Positions 36,217-49,440 are shown, numbered from the stretch's first letter. The stretch: 64,000 nucleotides of DNA from Sabellastarte sp. h YS-2021 (GCA_964017235.1 OZ024931.1:108208221-108272220); one strand, 5' to 3'. Notes: generated by a model not told the origin, from the sequence alone. Made by a program: numbers and translations.

Positions 36217-37658
36217 GTTACAAATACTCCACACAATAATGAATAAGTAAATCTGTTGGGTTATTTGCGCACAATAAACCACAAATCTAATATGGGAGTA
36301 TATGTACATCAAAATACTTCCTAGTTGTGTATGGATAATTCGTTGAATTTATTCATTATGCAGGTTTAATGGTCGGAGACAAAGTCTGTTGCACAAATGT
36401 GAAACTAGACCCTTTCTTTTAGATTTTGATATGGATCCTGAACTTGACCATATAAAGTATACACTTTTGTGAGACAAAAATATTGAGTTTTATTCAATAT
36501 CTTCTCCAGCTGTTTACCCATTATTGCCCCTGTAGTTTTTGAACAAGATATATATATATTAATTCTGAGTCAGTGTGTTTCTGTTTCAATTCCATCTTGT
36601 ACATTCATGGAGCTTAATATCTGCACAGAGGTAGACTCTAAGTCACACAAGATTATTTGAATGTTCTTTGGCCCACAGACACAGCAAAGGTAATTACCAC
36701 GGGGGTATTGAAAAGATAAGAACCTATGATGACAAGGCCTTTACCAAACATGCAGGATTTAAGCTTCTTTTTAGAAGGCCAGTTGGAGGGTCTAATGAGT
36801 GTTGAGTTTATTATAAGCTCTAAATACGAAAACAATGATATCGCCTTATGTCACATGAAATTTATTGGTATATATTTTATGAGAGTTTGATAGCAATAAC
36901 TGATCAATTATTGCTTCCTTTTTTGGCAGCTGATTCAAACAGATTAATAGCCAAACAATGAATAAACATGGCATTAAGTCTATTGGCTTTCCCTTAGATG
37001 GTCGTGGGTTCGAAGCCAGCTCAATTCAATATATTGCATGCACTGAGCACCTGTCTTGAAACAACCTTAATTTTACCTGTGTAATGCTAAAGTACAAAAA
37101 AAAACTGTAAAGCTCTAAATAATCCTGCACAAAGGCTATATTTGAATACATAATAATATTAGACACAACTTATTTTGTGTCAAATAAACAATATTTTGTT
37201 ATTATAGTTTTGATCATATACAAATGCAGGCTTGCTGAGGGTTATTTTCCCTGACAAATATGTGAGAAATATTTAATTCTCCAAATTGCATTCCCTGGGG
37301 ATAACTTCACTTTATGTGCATTCAAACATGTCTATACTTTTAAAACTCTGCTCCCCTCTGTGAATTTGCATTTGAACAAAAAATCCTTAGTTGTGCCTGT
37401 TTGTAATAATCTTGATTATTCTTTTGATCATTTTTTTATACAAACCAAAGTTCTAAGTATGATTCACGTGACAAAGAAAATGATTTAATCTTTAATACAT
37501 ATGTTTGAAACTATGCTTATTTGTCAGTTATCTCTATTTATAAGATTTTTAATTTATTGTTTTACATTTTATAGCATTTTGTTTATTAACTCTGGCAAGG
37601 TAGGTAATATTTTTGGCTTCTTGTGTTTGTCTGCTCTTTTGTTTATTTATAAAATAAC
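36217..37658. other. Intergenic, right of gene A start
   Basis: AT-rich, with a short AT dinucleotide run near 36548. A B-box-like ggttcgaagcc at 37008 sits in a decayed SINE (about 36985-37080). No gene seen. Confidence 0.45.
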
Positions 37659-37915
37659 TCAAAAGATATGGGGCAACGGTGGCAGAGTGGTAACACTCTT
37701 GCCTCCCACCTCTGACATCGGGGTTCCGTTCACGGCTCTACCTCAAGTGGGAAAGCTGGTAGTTGCTTGCCATTGGTTGGCAGTTTACAATACAGAACCT
37801 TAACCAACTGTACGTACCGGTTTCCTCTGCCCTTCCAACTACCCATCGTGATATGACCTGTACAGTGTTGAAAGCAACATAAAACCCCAAATAAATAAAA
37901 AGTCAAAAGATATGG
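37659..37915 (+). repeat. tRNA-derived SINE with 13-bp target duplication
   Basis: The body is 37672-37902, flanked by perfect TCAAAAGATATGG repeats (37659-37671 and 37903-37915). The head GGTGGCAGAGTGGTAACACT is the A box and GGGTTCCGTTC the B box. The tail runs CGTGATATGACCTGTACAGT to aaaaccccaaataaataaaa. Being intact with a perfect duplication, it is a young insertion. Confidence 0.9.
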
Positions 37916-38119
37916 ACGGATTCATGTTATATTTTCAGGAAATGGCAAACAAAGGCACAAAACAAAAATTACTTTTTTTTGTTGTGATCCTGATCATTGC
38001 CTGGGTATAGAACTTCTTAAAGGGTTTTATGATTGTACTCCTTTGCAATATTGAAGGTCTTGGGCCTTTGCAGAGGTATGACTTACCTAGAAGGGACTAA
38101 GAAAATGGTTTCATACTTT

Positions 38120-38340
38120 ATTGGTTGCCTGTTAGTACCAAGTAAACACTAGAAACATTTAAAACGGTTTAAATGTTTACAGAACGTTTCAAAACCAATT
38201 TAAACCAACCCTGATCTTATGATTTTCTGAATGTTTTCAAGGAAACGTTTGGGATGTAATGTTAAAAATGTTTTATAAACATTCTCTACACAAACATTAT
38301 CACTGAAAACATTTATTTGACATTTACAAAATAACTCAAG
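38120..38340. repeat. AAACGTTT/AACATTT-rich repeat patch
   Basis: Repeated short inverted motifs around aaacgttt and aacattt on both strands suggest subterminal repeats of a DNA element. No clear ends found. Confidence 0.3.
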
Positions 38341-39780
38341 AAACTAGGTTTGACTAGAAACATGTTAAACATTTAAGAAATAGCTAAAAAATGAAGGTTA
38401 TGCTGGACATGTACACATACAATTAGTTCAGGAGCTAGGTAAGATTTATTTTTGTCAGAAGCGCCAAGAGGTTTGAGGGTTGCTTCTTATGTGAAGTTTA
38501 CTCAGGAATCTGAAAATCCATTTCTTATGATCATACAGGTAGCCCTAAGACATAACATTTTACTTCAAAGTGAGTTACCCTCACAGCAAAAAGGGTCAAT
38601 TTCTGGGACCAAAAGTGTGTATGTGTACCAAACGTTATCTACTCCTGTACCAACCTTAATTATAAAACACAGAAGAACTATACATAGCACCAGAAAGTGC
38701 TGGCATGGAGCTTTACTTTCATATGAAATATCACTGTCTGAGTAGCATGTGTATGCTGAAGAAACTATGATTATATTCTGGTTTTGATATTAAAATCATC
38801 AATATTTCAGACAGAAATTTTGATTTCTCATTCAAAACTTTATCTGAAGGAGTAACATCTCGATGAATGCTGGATATAAAACTTAAAATGAGGGAGCTGT
38901 GTGCTTTAACTTGTATCTCACACAGAAAAAAGTTTACATGTTGTTTTTATAAGTACACTCACATCAGTTTGACTCTATGAGACTAACATTTTGCACACTA
39001 CTACAATACATTAAACACAATTCTCTTAGATAACCTAACAATTAGAAATTTACAAATAACTTGAAAATGTAGGTACAGGTAAATTAAATTTTTGTTAGTT
39101 TATATCTTACCTAGCAGACTAGTGCCATTGGTCTGACAGAAACCGGTCCAGCCAAACATCAGAAAAAGATGTCCTGAGTCTACTCTAGCAATACCAACTA
39201 TGCCCTCATCCTCTTTTTTTAGTTTGGCACAAAAATGATTGGAAGTTCTCAAGTTCAATATACCTTGACCAACTGTACTGGTTTTCTCTGCCCTTCCAAC
39301 TATCTGTCATAATATAACTGATAAGGTACTAGGCATGACTTAAAATGCTAAATAAATCAACAAATTTTATATTTTTGTGACTATTTTAAGTGCTTGGTTT
39401 TGTGGATTTGTGTGTCATTATATTGTACAGTTATCATCATCTCACCTGGACAGCAGGAAGAAGGGTGTGGGCATATAATGACCAGTTTTGACACTCATTT
39501 TAATGTGCTTACTGCCATAAGGGGTCCGGAAACCACTCCTGTGTGTTGGGCAGAAAAGACTGCCTTTCATGTCTGCTTCTTATACCTGACCAACACCAGC
39601 AATTGTTAGAGTGGTTAGGGTGTTACTTTTGTTCTCAGGACTCTAAATGAGCTTCTTGTCTTCAATGTTCATGTTCCGAGAGATGCAAATTTCATGTTCG
39701 TTGTGACTCCTGCACCTTTTGTGTTTTAAACAGGGCAGCCACCAAAGGAAGGTGTCAATCCCGATACAGAGAGAATAAAA
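38341..39780. other. Intergenic without recognised gene
   Basis: No supported gene. A SINE-tail-like block (ggttttctctgcccttccaa) lies near 39283. Confidence 0.4.
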
Positions 39781-39799
39781 ATAAAGTCTGTGAAAGATG

Positions 39800-41935
39800 C
39801 TTCTTCTGGTAGATCTTTCTCCTTCTGCCCTTCCTGTGACAAATGTCTCAGTGTATTCCTGTAGCGGCCCGACTGCAAAAATTTTGGGAGGTCTTGGCAG
39901 CAAAGGCTTTGAGTCCAAGGGTTGTTTTGATATTAAAGGAGGGATACATCCTAAAATTCCAGATCCAACCTCCTCTCACTAGTGAACCGCTTTTAGGAGT
40001 GGGCATGCCAAACCCCTCAGTAACAGCTACCAGCCCATCTTGTACCTCAGTACCTTACATCAGCTCTTAAAGATCAAGACTTTCAAAATGGAAACCCCAG
40101 AATCAATCAGGCTGTCCCTTCAGAAAGGAAAGTGGGTCATTTCACTAGACTTCAACAATACCTTCTTTACATCCCAGATAATGTATCTCAGATTCCATTA
40201 TCACAACCAAAGTTTCCACTTACTGGCTTTTGTCATTGGCTGTTCCATAGCGCCAATGGAATTCACCATAGTGGTCAAGGGGGTCAAGCCCATGGCTCAT
40301 GCAAGGAATATAAGGATTTAGGACAAGTTTTCAACTTTGTAGGATACCAGTGCAGTTGGCCTCAGGAGTGGTCAGACCCACTACACAGAGGTAACAGGCC
40401 CTGGGTTCCAAAATCAACTATCTTTTGGTAAAACCACATTACTCAGACAGGCATTTCATATTCCTGATAGGTCTTCTGACGGCAACAGATACCAGGTGCC
40501 ATCAGGTCTCCTTCAAATGAGAACCATGCAATGTCATCTAAAGAACAATTGGCATATTCCAGAATCCCTGAAAAAGCATAGTCCCATTCCAAAATTTCTC
40601 CATCTACATCTACTTTGTTTTACGTTTTAAGTACATAAACATTTGGACTAATGCACTGTCAAAATTAAATTTATACTTGAAAAAAATTTCTCAGAATTTC
40701 TACACAAATTGTTATGGTATAGTAAATTTAATAAACTGATAGAGGAACTTGGAAAAATGTAAAATTGAATTTATATCATCTGAATTGTATTATAATGTTT
40801 CTATCTTGTAACATCTTTGTCTTTTTACTGTATTTCATACTGTGTATGAAGATTTGTTGTAAGCCCCTGATGAAGGGTTCGCTACCCTCGCCCTTCCAGT
40901 GAGCAATATGAATATTGTACAAAAAGGGTAAATAAAAGATGTATTGTTAAAAAAAATCTACATCTACTTTGGTGGTTGTAGGAGGACAAAGTCCTCTGGG
41001 GCTGTTCAGTTCTTTACAGATGCAGGGCCACATATTTACAAACTGCACAGCGAAAGGAGTTTGGTCCATCCCAGAAAGGAAGCTGCACATAAACGTCTTT
41101 GTACTAAAAGTGGGTCCTTTTGGCCCTAAAAGAATTTGAGCCTTGTGTAAAGGACAAGTTGTCCTTTTGGCCACCGACAACACTACAGTGGGAGCTTACA
41201 TACACAAAGAAGGGATATGAGATCAGGGCCTCTTTGTGCCCTCCTTTGGAGACTCTTGTCCTGGTGCAACCTCAGGCACATTTGCCTAAAGGCCTGCCAC
41301 ATATCAGGAGGTTTAAACATGATAACCGCCAAGCTCTGTCATCACCAGCTGGTCATTCAGACAGAATAGTCGGTGCTTCGGGAGATTTTGAACAAATTTG
41401 CCTCCAGTGGCCCCATCCCTGGATAGACCTATTTGCCACCAGATGCAACAAGCTACCTCAGTATTTCCAGTCCCAGATTCCAAAGCCCTGGTTCTGGGAA
41501 ATTTTGGACCTGTTGTTCCAGATACCATTGTCCATACCCAAAGTACTCATCTTTTTGCCCAACCCAGCAATCAGCATCAGGGACCTGCTGAACTTGAATT
41601 TTTATGCCTTGGCTATCAGGGGACAGGACATCTCCGACTATGTGACAGAGAGAATTGAAGCACCACAGAGATGCTAAAGTAGAGTGGACTGTTTTTATGA
41701 ATGTTATTGCTGATAAGATAAGATACCCTTCCCTTAATGTCAGCAAAGACAAAAACCTCATCATGCAGAGGGACAAACCCAATGGGCCCTGATGCATTTC
41801 CTCATGGAACCTGTCCTTAGTACTTCATCGAATGATTAAGTCTCCTTTTAAACCTCTCAGGGAGGCTTCATTGAAACATCTTACATTCAAGATCATTTTC
41901 CTGCTGGCTCTGGAATGCTCACCTGGCTGAACAGG
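39800..41935 (+). pseudogene. DIRS-type retroelement remnant (RT, RNase H, start of recombinase)
   Basis: Several broken frames follow the DIRS order. An N-terminal block is near 39860 (LQKFWEVLAAKALSPRVVLI). Reverse transcriptase lies at 40080-40320 (FKMETPESIRLSLQKGKWV, LDFNNTFF, YLRFHYHNQSF). A connection region is near 40440-40600. An RNase H-like part is near 41130-41250 (ATDNTTVGAYIHKEGYE read across frames), then WIDLFATRCNKLPQY at 41415-41460, and a start of a recombinase-like block near 41855 (SLKHLTFKIIF). The catalytic RT tyrosine/aspartate segment is lost with about 250 bases, and many stops are present. It is dead and intergenic. Confidence 0.75.
40603..40971 (+). mobile_element. 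339-bp retroposed insertion nested in the DIRS remnant
   Basis: The insert 40618-40956 is flanked by perfect 15-bp repeats TCTACATCTACTTTG (40603-40617 and 40957-40971). The 3' end has aataaaa and an A run, as in LINE-type retroposition. The DIRS reading on both sides resumes without it. No coding content is recognised; it may be a SINE or a 5'-truncated LINE tail. Confidence 0.85.
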
Positions 41936-43369
41936 AACATTTGACACAAATCAGACTGGTCAAGGTTCTGCTTGTACAGGGGGTTAGATTTAACCTCTAA
42001 CCTATAAAACTGAACACATAACCATAGATCTGTCTTAATTTTCTTATTTTTAAGTTGTATTCAAGGTGTTGCTTTGTAGCATATATAATTAGTATATACA
42101 GCTAATGTACCATCAAAACAGTACTTTGATAATTTATAATGATATAAATAAATCTTTAAAATAACCTTTGTTTTAATTTTCTCAGTATTCTTCCAACAGC
42201 AAAGTAGATGATAATGCTGATAAATATGTCAGTATAGTTAAAAATCCCCAAATGCTTTTATTGGATCTGGTTATCAAACATGTGTCACATATGGCTTAAT
42301 CAAATTAACCATACTAGTTACTTGTTAAAGGCGGAAAAAATGATCTAAAATATTATAAAGAAAATTTCCTTAGCAATTTTTTTTTCATTTTTTTCTGTAT
42401 ACATTGAAATCCCCAGATTAAAAATCCCTAAATATTTGCCAGATGTGGCACAAATCCATAAATTACATTTTATTTGAAATGTGCTAGAGTGGTTTTCAGA
42501 GCATATATCAAGTTGCTAAAATGCTGAGTAAGTCTCTTGACATTAATTCCTGAGTAGGTTTTAAAGAAAATACCAGCAGACTTGACTTAATAGGCAAAAT
42601 ACCTTTCATTATATTTTTGGTAAAACTTTCACATAGACAATAGGACATATTAAAGTCACTTTCTTTCCCTCACTTTAAGTAACAGCTACATACCTGTTTT
42701 GAAGATGGAAGCCACATAATTAAAGGTCAGTGCAGTCAAGAAATAATAAGACAAAATGATAATGTATTTGGAATTTATATATTGGTGATTTTCAATGCTA
42801 CATCTTGGGATTTTCTATGGGTTTGAAAATATTCAGGGATTATCAATCTAGGGATTTTCAATCTATAGATTTCCAAATGCAGTCTTCATTTATACTGAAG
42901 TAATTTTAAATGTTCACTTGGTCAATGTAAGACATTTTTTTATCAAGATTATCTACAAAAAGGCTATCTTATAGTGAAGCCAGTACTGTGCACACAGACT
43001 GCACACAACAGATGACGTATGCACAAGAGATAAAATGGCTACTGTTTCTGTTGAAGCAGAAAGATAGCCTGGCCTTCCAGGCTGTCTGAACCATAATGCA
43101 AACGTGAAATATTTTTGCCATAATGCACACCGTATTAGAGGCCTTTCTAGTCTGTGAGACAGTTCTCCTCAGCAAGCTTGGTTAAGTAAGTGTATGAGAA
43201 CATTATGAAAAATACTTATAATGGAGTCAGACAGTTATGTTTATATTATATATACAAACGCCTGTGGCCAGGCTAGCAGAAAGACAACAAGCAACAGAAA
43301 AAGTGAAATGTTTATCTCGGCACACAACTCTCAGCTGTGTAGTTGTAATTACTGGGATGAGTGCATGTT
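41936..43369. other. Intergenic without recognised gene
   Basis: AT-rich. Several repeated words such as gggattttcaat near 42810-42860 are seen, but no gene. Confidence 0.4.
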
Positions 43370-44290
43370 GAATATTATATAGATAATGGCCAAGTGGCCC
43401 TCCATCATGTAAACTTAATGGCCTGAGGCCCTGAAAGGGCCGAAGGGTCATTAAGTTTACATAATGGAAGTGCCACAAGGCAATTATCTATTATAAAACC
43501 CTGTAAATTAAAACCAATTTATTAATTAAATAATTTAACACCTTGTACCAAATGATCAACCTAGACAATCTTTGCAATATTTCCGTTGGTGTTCATACCA
43601 AATGGGACTGTCACTAAATTAGTTCTATGGTTGTTTTTTTAAATTTTATTTCAATACTCAATAACATTATTTCACCATGTGTACCACTGGTTTTCCTTTA
43701 TGGAAAATATAATTTTTGGATAAAGCTTGAAAAGTTTTAATATAATCTGACTGCCACAAAATTTAACCATGGATAATGATAATGGATAAAATATGGATCT
43801 GTAACTTACAGAAAACACTCTCCAGAAAAAATTATATTGCTTATTTAACAATGCTGTGGATAATTTGTTGTGGTGAGTGTTTCATGTTATTTTATTAATC
43901 TGTGCTTATTTTAAGACAGTAAGTTATTGTGTTTCAGGCATTGAAAGTACTAGAAACTGGAGAATTACTTACTTGTTTTATTTTGTGAAGTTTTTGGGTT
44001 TCTTAAGGTTTTTATTTTGTGTGCTTCTTTGTCTCTTAATTTGGAATCAAGGAAAATGCCTCTTGGAAAGATTGTCTCCTGGAAAAAAAGCCTCATAAAA
44101 AGAATGCCTACTCCACATTTTGTATTTCAGTAATACCTCCTATGAAAATTAATCCACAACATTAAGAACAAAATTCATTTCAACCACAAACGCTGTATCA
44201 TTTTAGAAGTATATAACAAACTGTAATAAGGTAAATTAAAATCTTTGTTTTGAACTTAAAAACATTGAAAATTTAAATCAAATTTAAACC
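43370..44290 (+). repeat. Interspersed foldback repeat; inverted partner of 1-430
   Basis: It begins with a palindrome (43378-43492: arms of about 47 bp around a gaggccctgaaagggccg loop) and ends at about 44290 with ttgaacttaaaaacattg, which is the reverse complement of bases 20-40. The shared frame around 43945-44010 (ESTRNWRITYLFYF) has no known domain. Confidence 0.65.
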
Positions 44291-44803
44291 CAGCAGTAAT
44301 GCATTTCAGCACTGCATTTTTGAACTACATTTTCTTTCTCATTTTACTTGAGTAAATTTTGAGCCACTAAAAATACTCCTTTTAATATAGTATGGTGGGT
44401 AGATTTTCACAGTGAGTTTGTTTCAAAGTTAGCTTCTCCTTCCATTAAGTTCACAGAAGATTATTGTAAAGTCAGATTGTAAAGAAATGCAAAGAATTAA
44501 AAAATATCCAACTTTATAAATTCAATTGCTTGTTTTGTATTTGTCAGGAGGTATTTTGTCAAGGTAGCATTTTTCCAAGAGGCATTTTTCTATAAACTCT
44601 GAATGTCATTCAGAATTGAAAAGACTTTGTTAATGTACCCACTGAACTAATTAATATGGAAGAAGTTGTGAAAACATTTTAATATTGAATGCATTATGCT
44701 GAGGATGACTGGCAAATACTAAGTAGCCTTTTGTTCTTGGCAGACTGGCCATTGAACTAAACCACAATCCACTGATAGAAAATAATGTAGTGTTAACTCT
44801 CCA

Positions 44804-44835
44804 TTATGCAAAAATAATGGAGAGTTGAGACAATG
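44804..44835. repeat. Perfect 12-bp hairpin
   Basis: Arms aactctccatta and taatggagagtt around tgcaaaaa. Its role is unknown; it may be a remnant of a foldback element. Confidence 0.5.
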
Positions 44836-46164
44836 GAAGGGTCGCCCATCTGGGTTTTATATGAGACTATCACCCTGTTCACACTACCATCTGTTTTGAC
44901 AAGAATTGAGGGTTGAAACAGATTGAAGCACATTCATCTCAACCCGAGTTGAGTGTCCACCGATTATTTTTTTTGTATCTGTGGAATATGACCTTTCTTT
45001 TGTCAGGCCTTATCCACATAAAAAAAAATCAGACAGATCTGTTTATTACTTTTTGGGTTATTACAAACATAGCAGACAAGCAAACATATCCCAAAACAAA
45101 GCCTCTATGTGTAGGTAGCTAAACCGTATGTTCTGCAAGCCTGGAATAGGTTGAGATTGCTTCAGTGAAAGTCAGATTCCGGTATATTACGGCTTAGGTA
45201 ACCCTGTTTTAACTATGTCATAAACATGTTGAAATATAAAAAAATATACCACCTTTACTGTGTTTGGTACGCCCTGTTTAACTGGAGAGATTTTAAAGAG
45301 TGAAACACAATCAAACCGACACAATCTGAACACAAGCCAACTTTAACTGAATGTAACGGCTAATTCGTTTTGTTAAATCTGTCCAGAAATAAGCAATTCA
45401 TGTTTCTTTCAGTGTTCCTCTGCATGAGTATATTGTTGTGTTTTCACGTATCTATTGGGGTTTTGCTCATATGTAAAAGCCATTGTGTAGTAGTTCTACA
45501 TTTGGATACCTTAACCCGGGGTGAAATCTGATAGTGTAATAAGTGTAACTTCATTGTTTTAATTTTTCATGTCAGGGTCAGGGGCTGTTTTATGTTGTGT
45601 AACAGGCTGATAAGCCGCCTGACCCTGTGGGATTGCTATGCGGGTTTGTGTATTGTAATATTAGTGAATTAATATTTTGATCAAATTTAGTCTCCATTTA
45701 TTCTGTTGGGGTCCTCTTTGAAAAAATTAAAAATATATAGATTATAGCATATAGCAACATCCAACTTAAAAAACCTCATCGGATGTTCACATACTGCAGT
45801 ATCTAATTTAAATCTTGAGTTGTTAAATCTAACTGGCCATGATCATGTAGGAATAAAGTATCAAGAATAAAAAAATTATAGCACATGTTCATTTTGTTTG
45901 CATTTCATGTTTTTTATCATATTACTGAATAAATCTACTGCACAAGTATGCTTTTGACAAAGCGTAACTTCTCAGTTACTGCCTTGGAGTTGATTTTGAC
46001 ATTATCACAAGAGACATTCATATGCATAAAGTTTAGGAACCTGAGTAGGTAAATAGTAAGGTCATTCTTTCATTGGCGTAGTGGTAAACAAAGACAGTCC
46101 TTTTTCTGGTGTCATTGACAAGAATAAGTTTTTTCTACTCCTCTGATCAGGATTCCAGTCTGGT

Positions 46165-46330
46165 ACAGGTTTACCTCCCCAACTACTGTGGATACCTGTT
46201 TATCAATTTTGGTTCAGAAGGGACACATATGTACAAGGTGCCTTGTCCAAGGGAACAATCCACATGACCCAGTCAAGGATCAAACCCCAAACCATCTGCT
46301 CTGCAGTTCAATACGCTAATCAAATAGATC
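46165..46330 (-). repeat. SINE-like repeat (second copy 51932-52097)
   Basis: The minus strand reads a tRNA-like head with GGGGTTTGATCCTTGACTGG and a CTTGGACAAGGCACCTTGTA block, a pattern common in marine-invertebrate SINEs. It was copied with the tandem duplication. Confidence 0.5.
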
Positions 46331-47142
46331 ATAGAAAGGTTTTTTTTGTGATACAATAAATTGCTGGATGTTACTGGAAGGACTAATAACAATTTTCTTA
46401 CAGCTTGACGCCACTGGGTATAAAATGTATCACATTTGTTACTACTCATATCCCACAGAACTCAGACATAGAGAGACATGCCAATTGTGTTAAACATTTG
46501 TGGCCTTGTATGGAATGATGTAAAAGTAAAAGCAAAGCTTATCAGTCCCACTTACAAGCAAATCTTGAATTTCTTGATGTAAAAGACTGAGACAGGATTT
46601 AAGTTGAAACACACGTGGCTCTAGGAGAGGACACAAACCATAGAAAGGTTGTAAAACCAAACATACAGGGACGAGATCCTCGTATGTGATTGACAATTTT
46701 CAAATGATTTGACCTTTCACTTTTGACATTTGAGAAACTTTGAAAGTTATAAAAATATTTTGACACTTCAGAAAGTTTTACAGTTAGAAAATATTTTTAA
46801 AATTTCAAAGAAAATTTTTTTTACAAAAATTGTAATTTTTATAAATTTTTAAGTTAAATCTATTTTGAAAGATGAACAAAATCCTAAGGTTTATATGTTT
46901 TGACATATACTCTGGGACAGTTAGAAAACTTGTGTTGAAGTTATTAATCATTATTATGAGACCTAGGATTCACTTGAAAAATGGTTGAAAAAATATTAGG
47001 AATTTATTGGAGATTTTTGCGATATTTGTTGTAAATGTGTGGGACATTGGTGCAACACTAACTTTAATAAAAGTTCTTGGAACAACTGGGCAGTCCTGAA
47101 TAGGTCTGATTAATGCCAGGGTGATTACTCTTTCAGTAGGTA

Positions 47143-48238
47143 TCACTGATGTTTTGCCCCCCCTCTTGGATTCTTGTGGTTTTCATCAGGCACATATACC
47201 ACTGCTTCATTTACTATGGCTGCTATGTTAACCCTCTTGTTTTTGGTGATCCTGTAGTTTGCTATATTCTCTTCCCTTGTGAGTTGTCTTCTGATATTTG
47301 GTTTAACGAGCCATAACATAACGGCAAAGGAGTCATCCCCCAGCAAAAAAAGTACAAATCTGCCCCCCCCCTTCCCAGGGTTTTAGGTGCCAGAAGTACC
47401 AAGGTGCCATCCTCAATTTTTTTCTTCAACTTGCTGTATTTGAATATTTGTGTATCTGATGAAGATCAAGTTGACCCAACATCTACCCAGAGGAATCTGT
47501 AGTATGCATTAACCAGGGGCAGCAGCACCAGAGAATGAAGGCCTTATAATTGTAATATTCACTCCCAGATTCCTTTGACTTCTTTTGGCAATATGTTTCC
47601 CGTCTGGTGCCCCAAGAGCATGGGGGACATTGCATCCAGTTCTGTACTTCTCAATATGTTTCCAGTCTTCAGGATTGATAGGGCATGCCATTCTGTAGTT
47701 CAGCAATGATGGCCAGGCAGACAATAGGCATGAATTTACATATGGTAGTTCCGCCAACCAGCCAGTGATACTGTAGTGACTTGTATGTTTCATTGTTATT
47801 GCCAGTTTCAATCAAACTTGTAAGGGCTTCCTGAAATTTGTTACTTCCTTCTTGATGGGGTGATGTATGCATTCTTGAATGGGTCAAAAACTGCAGTTGG
47901 AATCCAGACAAAATTATGGTAACCTGGGATATTAGTCTATATCGAGTCAGGCAGAAGGCTGCTGTAGCAACTTTTTTTTGTCTTTAAGGACCCAAGGCTT
48001 TTGTGGCTTTCTTCTTCTCCTATGTGGAGGTAAGGCCTGTGGTAAAGGTGCTGGCTGTATGGCAGGTGCAGGTCCTGGGTCCAGATATGTCCTTTTGAAT
48101 GAAAATCAAAATATTTAACTCAGTAAAGCAACAGGGCCTCTCTGGTGTTGAGCTAGCATCTTTGCAGTGATAAATGATGAGTAACAGCAGCAAAACAATT
48201 TTAAATAGTGTTTGTTTAATCCAGATTGGTGATCCCAA
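47143..48238 (-). pseudogene. PIF/Harbinger transposase pseudogene, left copy
   Basis: Broken frames read in order leftwards: an N-terminal piece (48020-48238), FLTHSRMHTSPHQEGSNKFQ (47669-47911), then CNVPHALGAPDGKHIAKRSQ (47509-47811) and LGDDSFAVMLWLVKP with REENIANYRI (47143-47346). The APDGKH block and GDxxF block correspond to the first and second catalytic Asp regions of HARBI1-type DDE transposases. The usual RVVENAF Glu block reads KRVNIAAIV, so the third acidic residue is missing. Stops and frameshifts make it dead. Confidence 0.75.
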
Positions 48239-49299
48239 CTCCAGAAAATAATCAGCCCAGTCAGGGTGGATTGGGAAACTGGTAAAGGTTTGTTGATTTG
48301 TCTCTACTGCTTGTTGCCACCTGATATGGCTAATCAGTTAGGCGTTTATGGCTTGTCCTGATACTTTACAGTCTAGTCATGGAGACAAACACCCAGACCC
48401 CAAGTCCATTTGGAATTTTGTTCCGAGCCAAGTTGTACTGTGTCCTGTATGTCCTGTATTTCTGGATTTTGTCCTCGATCCCTGACTCAGCTAACCAAAC
48501 CTAGAGTCGTAGAGTTGGTTGCAGTGTCAGCCCCAGTGGAACACCCCAAGAGGCTGCTTTGTTAAAATGACTAGTTGTCTTGATTCAGTCCAGATCTGGA
48601 TGTTCACTGCTAAACTTAAGCTAAACCTTGATAAATCTGAGTTCATCCTGATTTGGAGCAACAAAATCAGTGGCAAACATTAAATTTTCTTACCAGTTTA
48701 TTAAATTATAGCACAATGCATGCAGTAATGATATTGTAAACCTAAGGAATCTATTGACTGTTGCTGGATATATCACAAATGGATGTCCCATTAACAAATT
48801 ATCTAATGGTTCATGCCTAAATTCCTCACCATGGACACAGTTATATTTATGAAAAAAGGATCTTGCCAGGAGCTGTCTGGATTTCTGCAAAATAATTTTG
48901 TATGAAACCAGTGAGACTTCAATGTATCCAGAACTGTTGAAATGTCTGTCAGTTGAACTGATTGTACCTTTCCTTAAATACTCGACTGCCTCACTATTCA
49001 ACAGCCCATGCATTTTAAGTACAACCTTTTGGTACATAAGGCTCCGCATGTCACTCAATTGTCTTTATCTGTCTATTATGAACAATTTAAACAATTGCAG
49101 GCATTGGAACAGATTTTTGTTTTCTAGTGATCATACCCACCAAAAGTTGGTTATCAGAGTTTTACAGGACAGTCATTTCCTTGCTCTACTGGAAGTTCTA
49201 TTGTAACCAATAACAACTGCATAAGTACAAGCTCACAAGTGACTGGCATGACCTTAAGTGATCACAGAGGGTCAAGTATGACTATTTATAAATGTACCT

Positions 49300-49440
49300 G
49301 TCACTGGAGATAGGGCCCAATGACAGAAGATCACCCTTTAAAGTTGTCATCTGAGCCACTATGTATCGCCATGGTACCTGGATTCGAATCCACATCCTTT
49401 AGTTAGGTGTTACCCATTAGGCCACAATTGAATGGAATAG
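49300..49440 (-). repeat. SINE head (second copy about 55067-55207)
   Basis: The minus strand has GTGGCCTAATGGGTAACACC (A box) and GGATTCGAATCC (perfect B box), then a short tail. It was duplicated with the segment. Confidence 0.55.

Noticed and set aside
37672..37745. tRNA gene
   Set aside because: A and B boxes are present but the acceptor and anticodon arms do not fold as a tRNA, and a long tail plus target duplication show a SINE. The same holds for the other SINE heads listed.
41313..41797. Minus-strand open frames opposite the DIRS remnant
   Set aside because: Shadows of the plus-strand RNase H/RT region.
48898..49206. Plus-strand 102-codon open frame, duplicated at 54666-54974
   Set aside because: It overlaps the minus-strand frame and is identical only because of the recent duplication. 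No domain or codon signal supports it.
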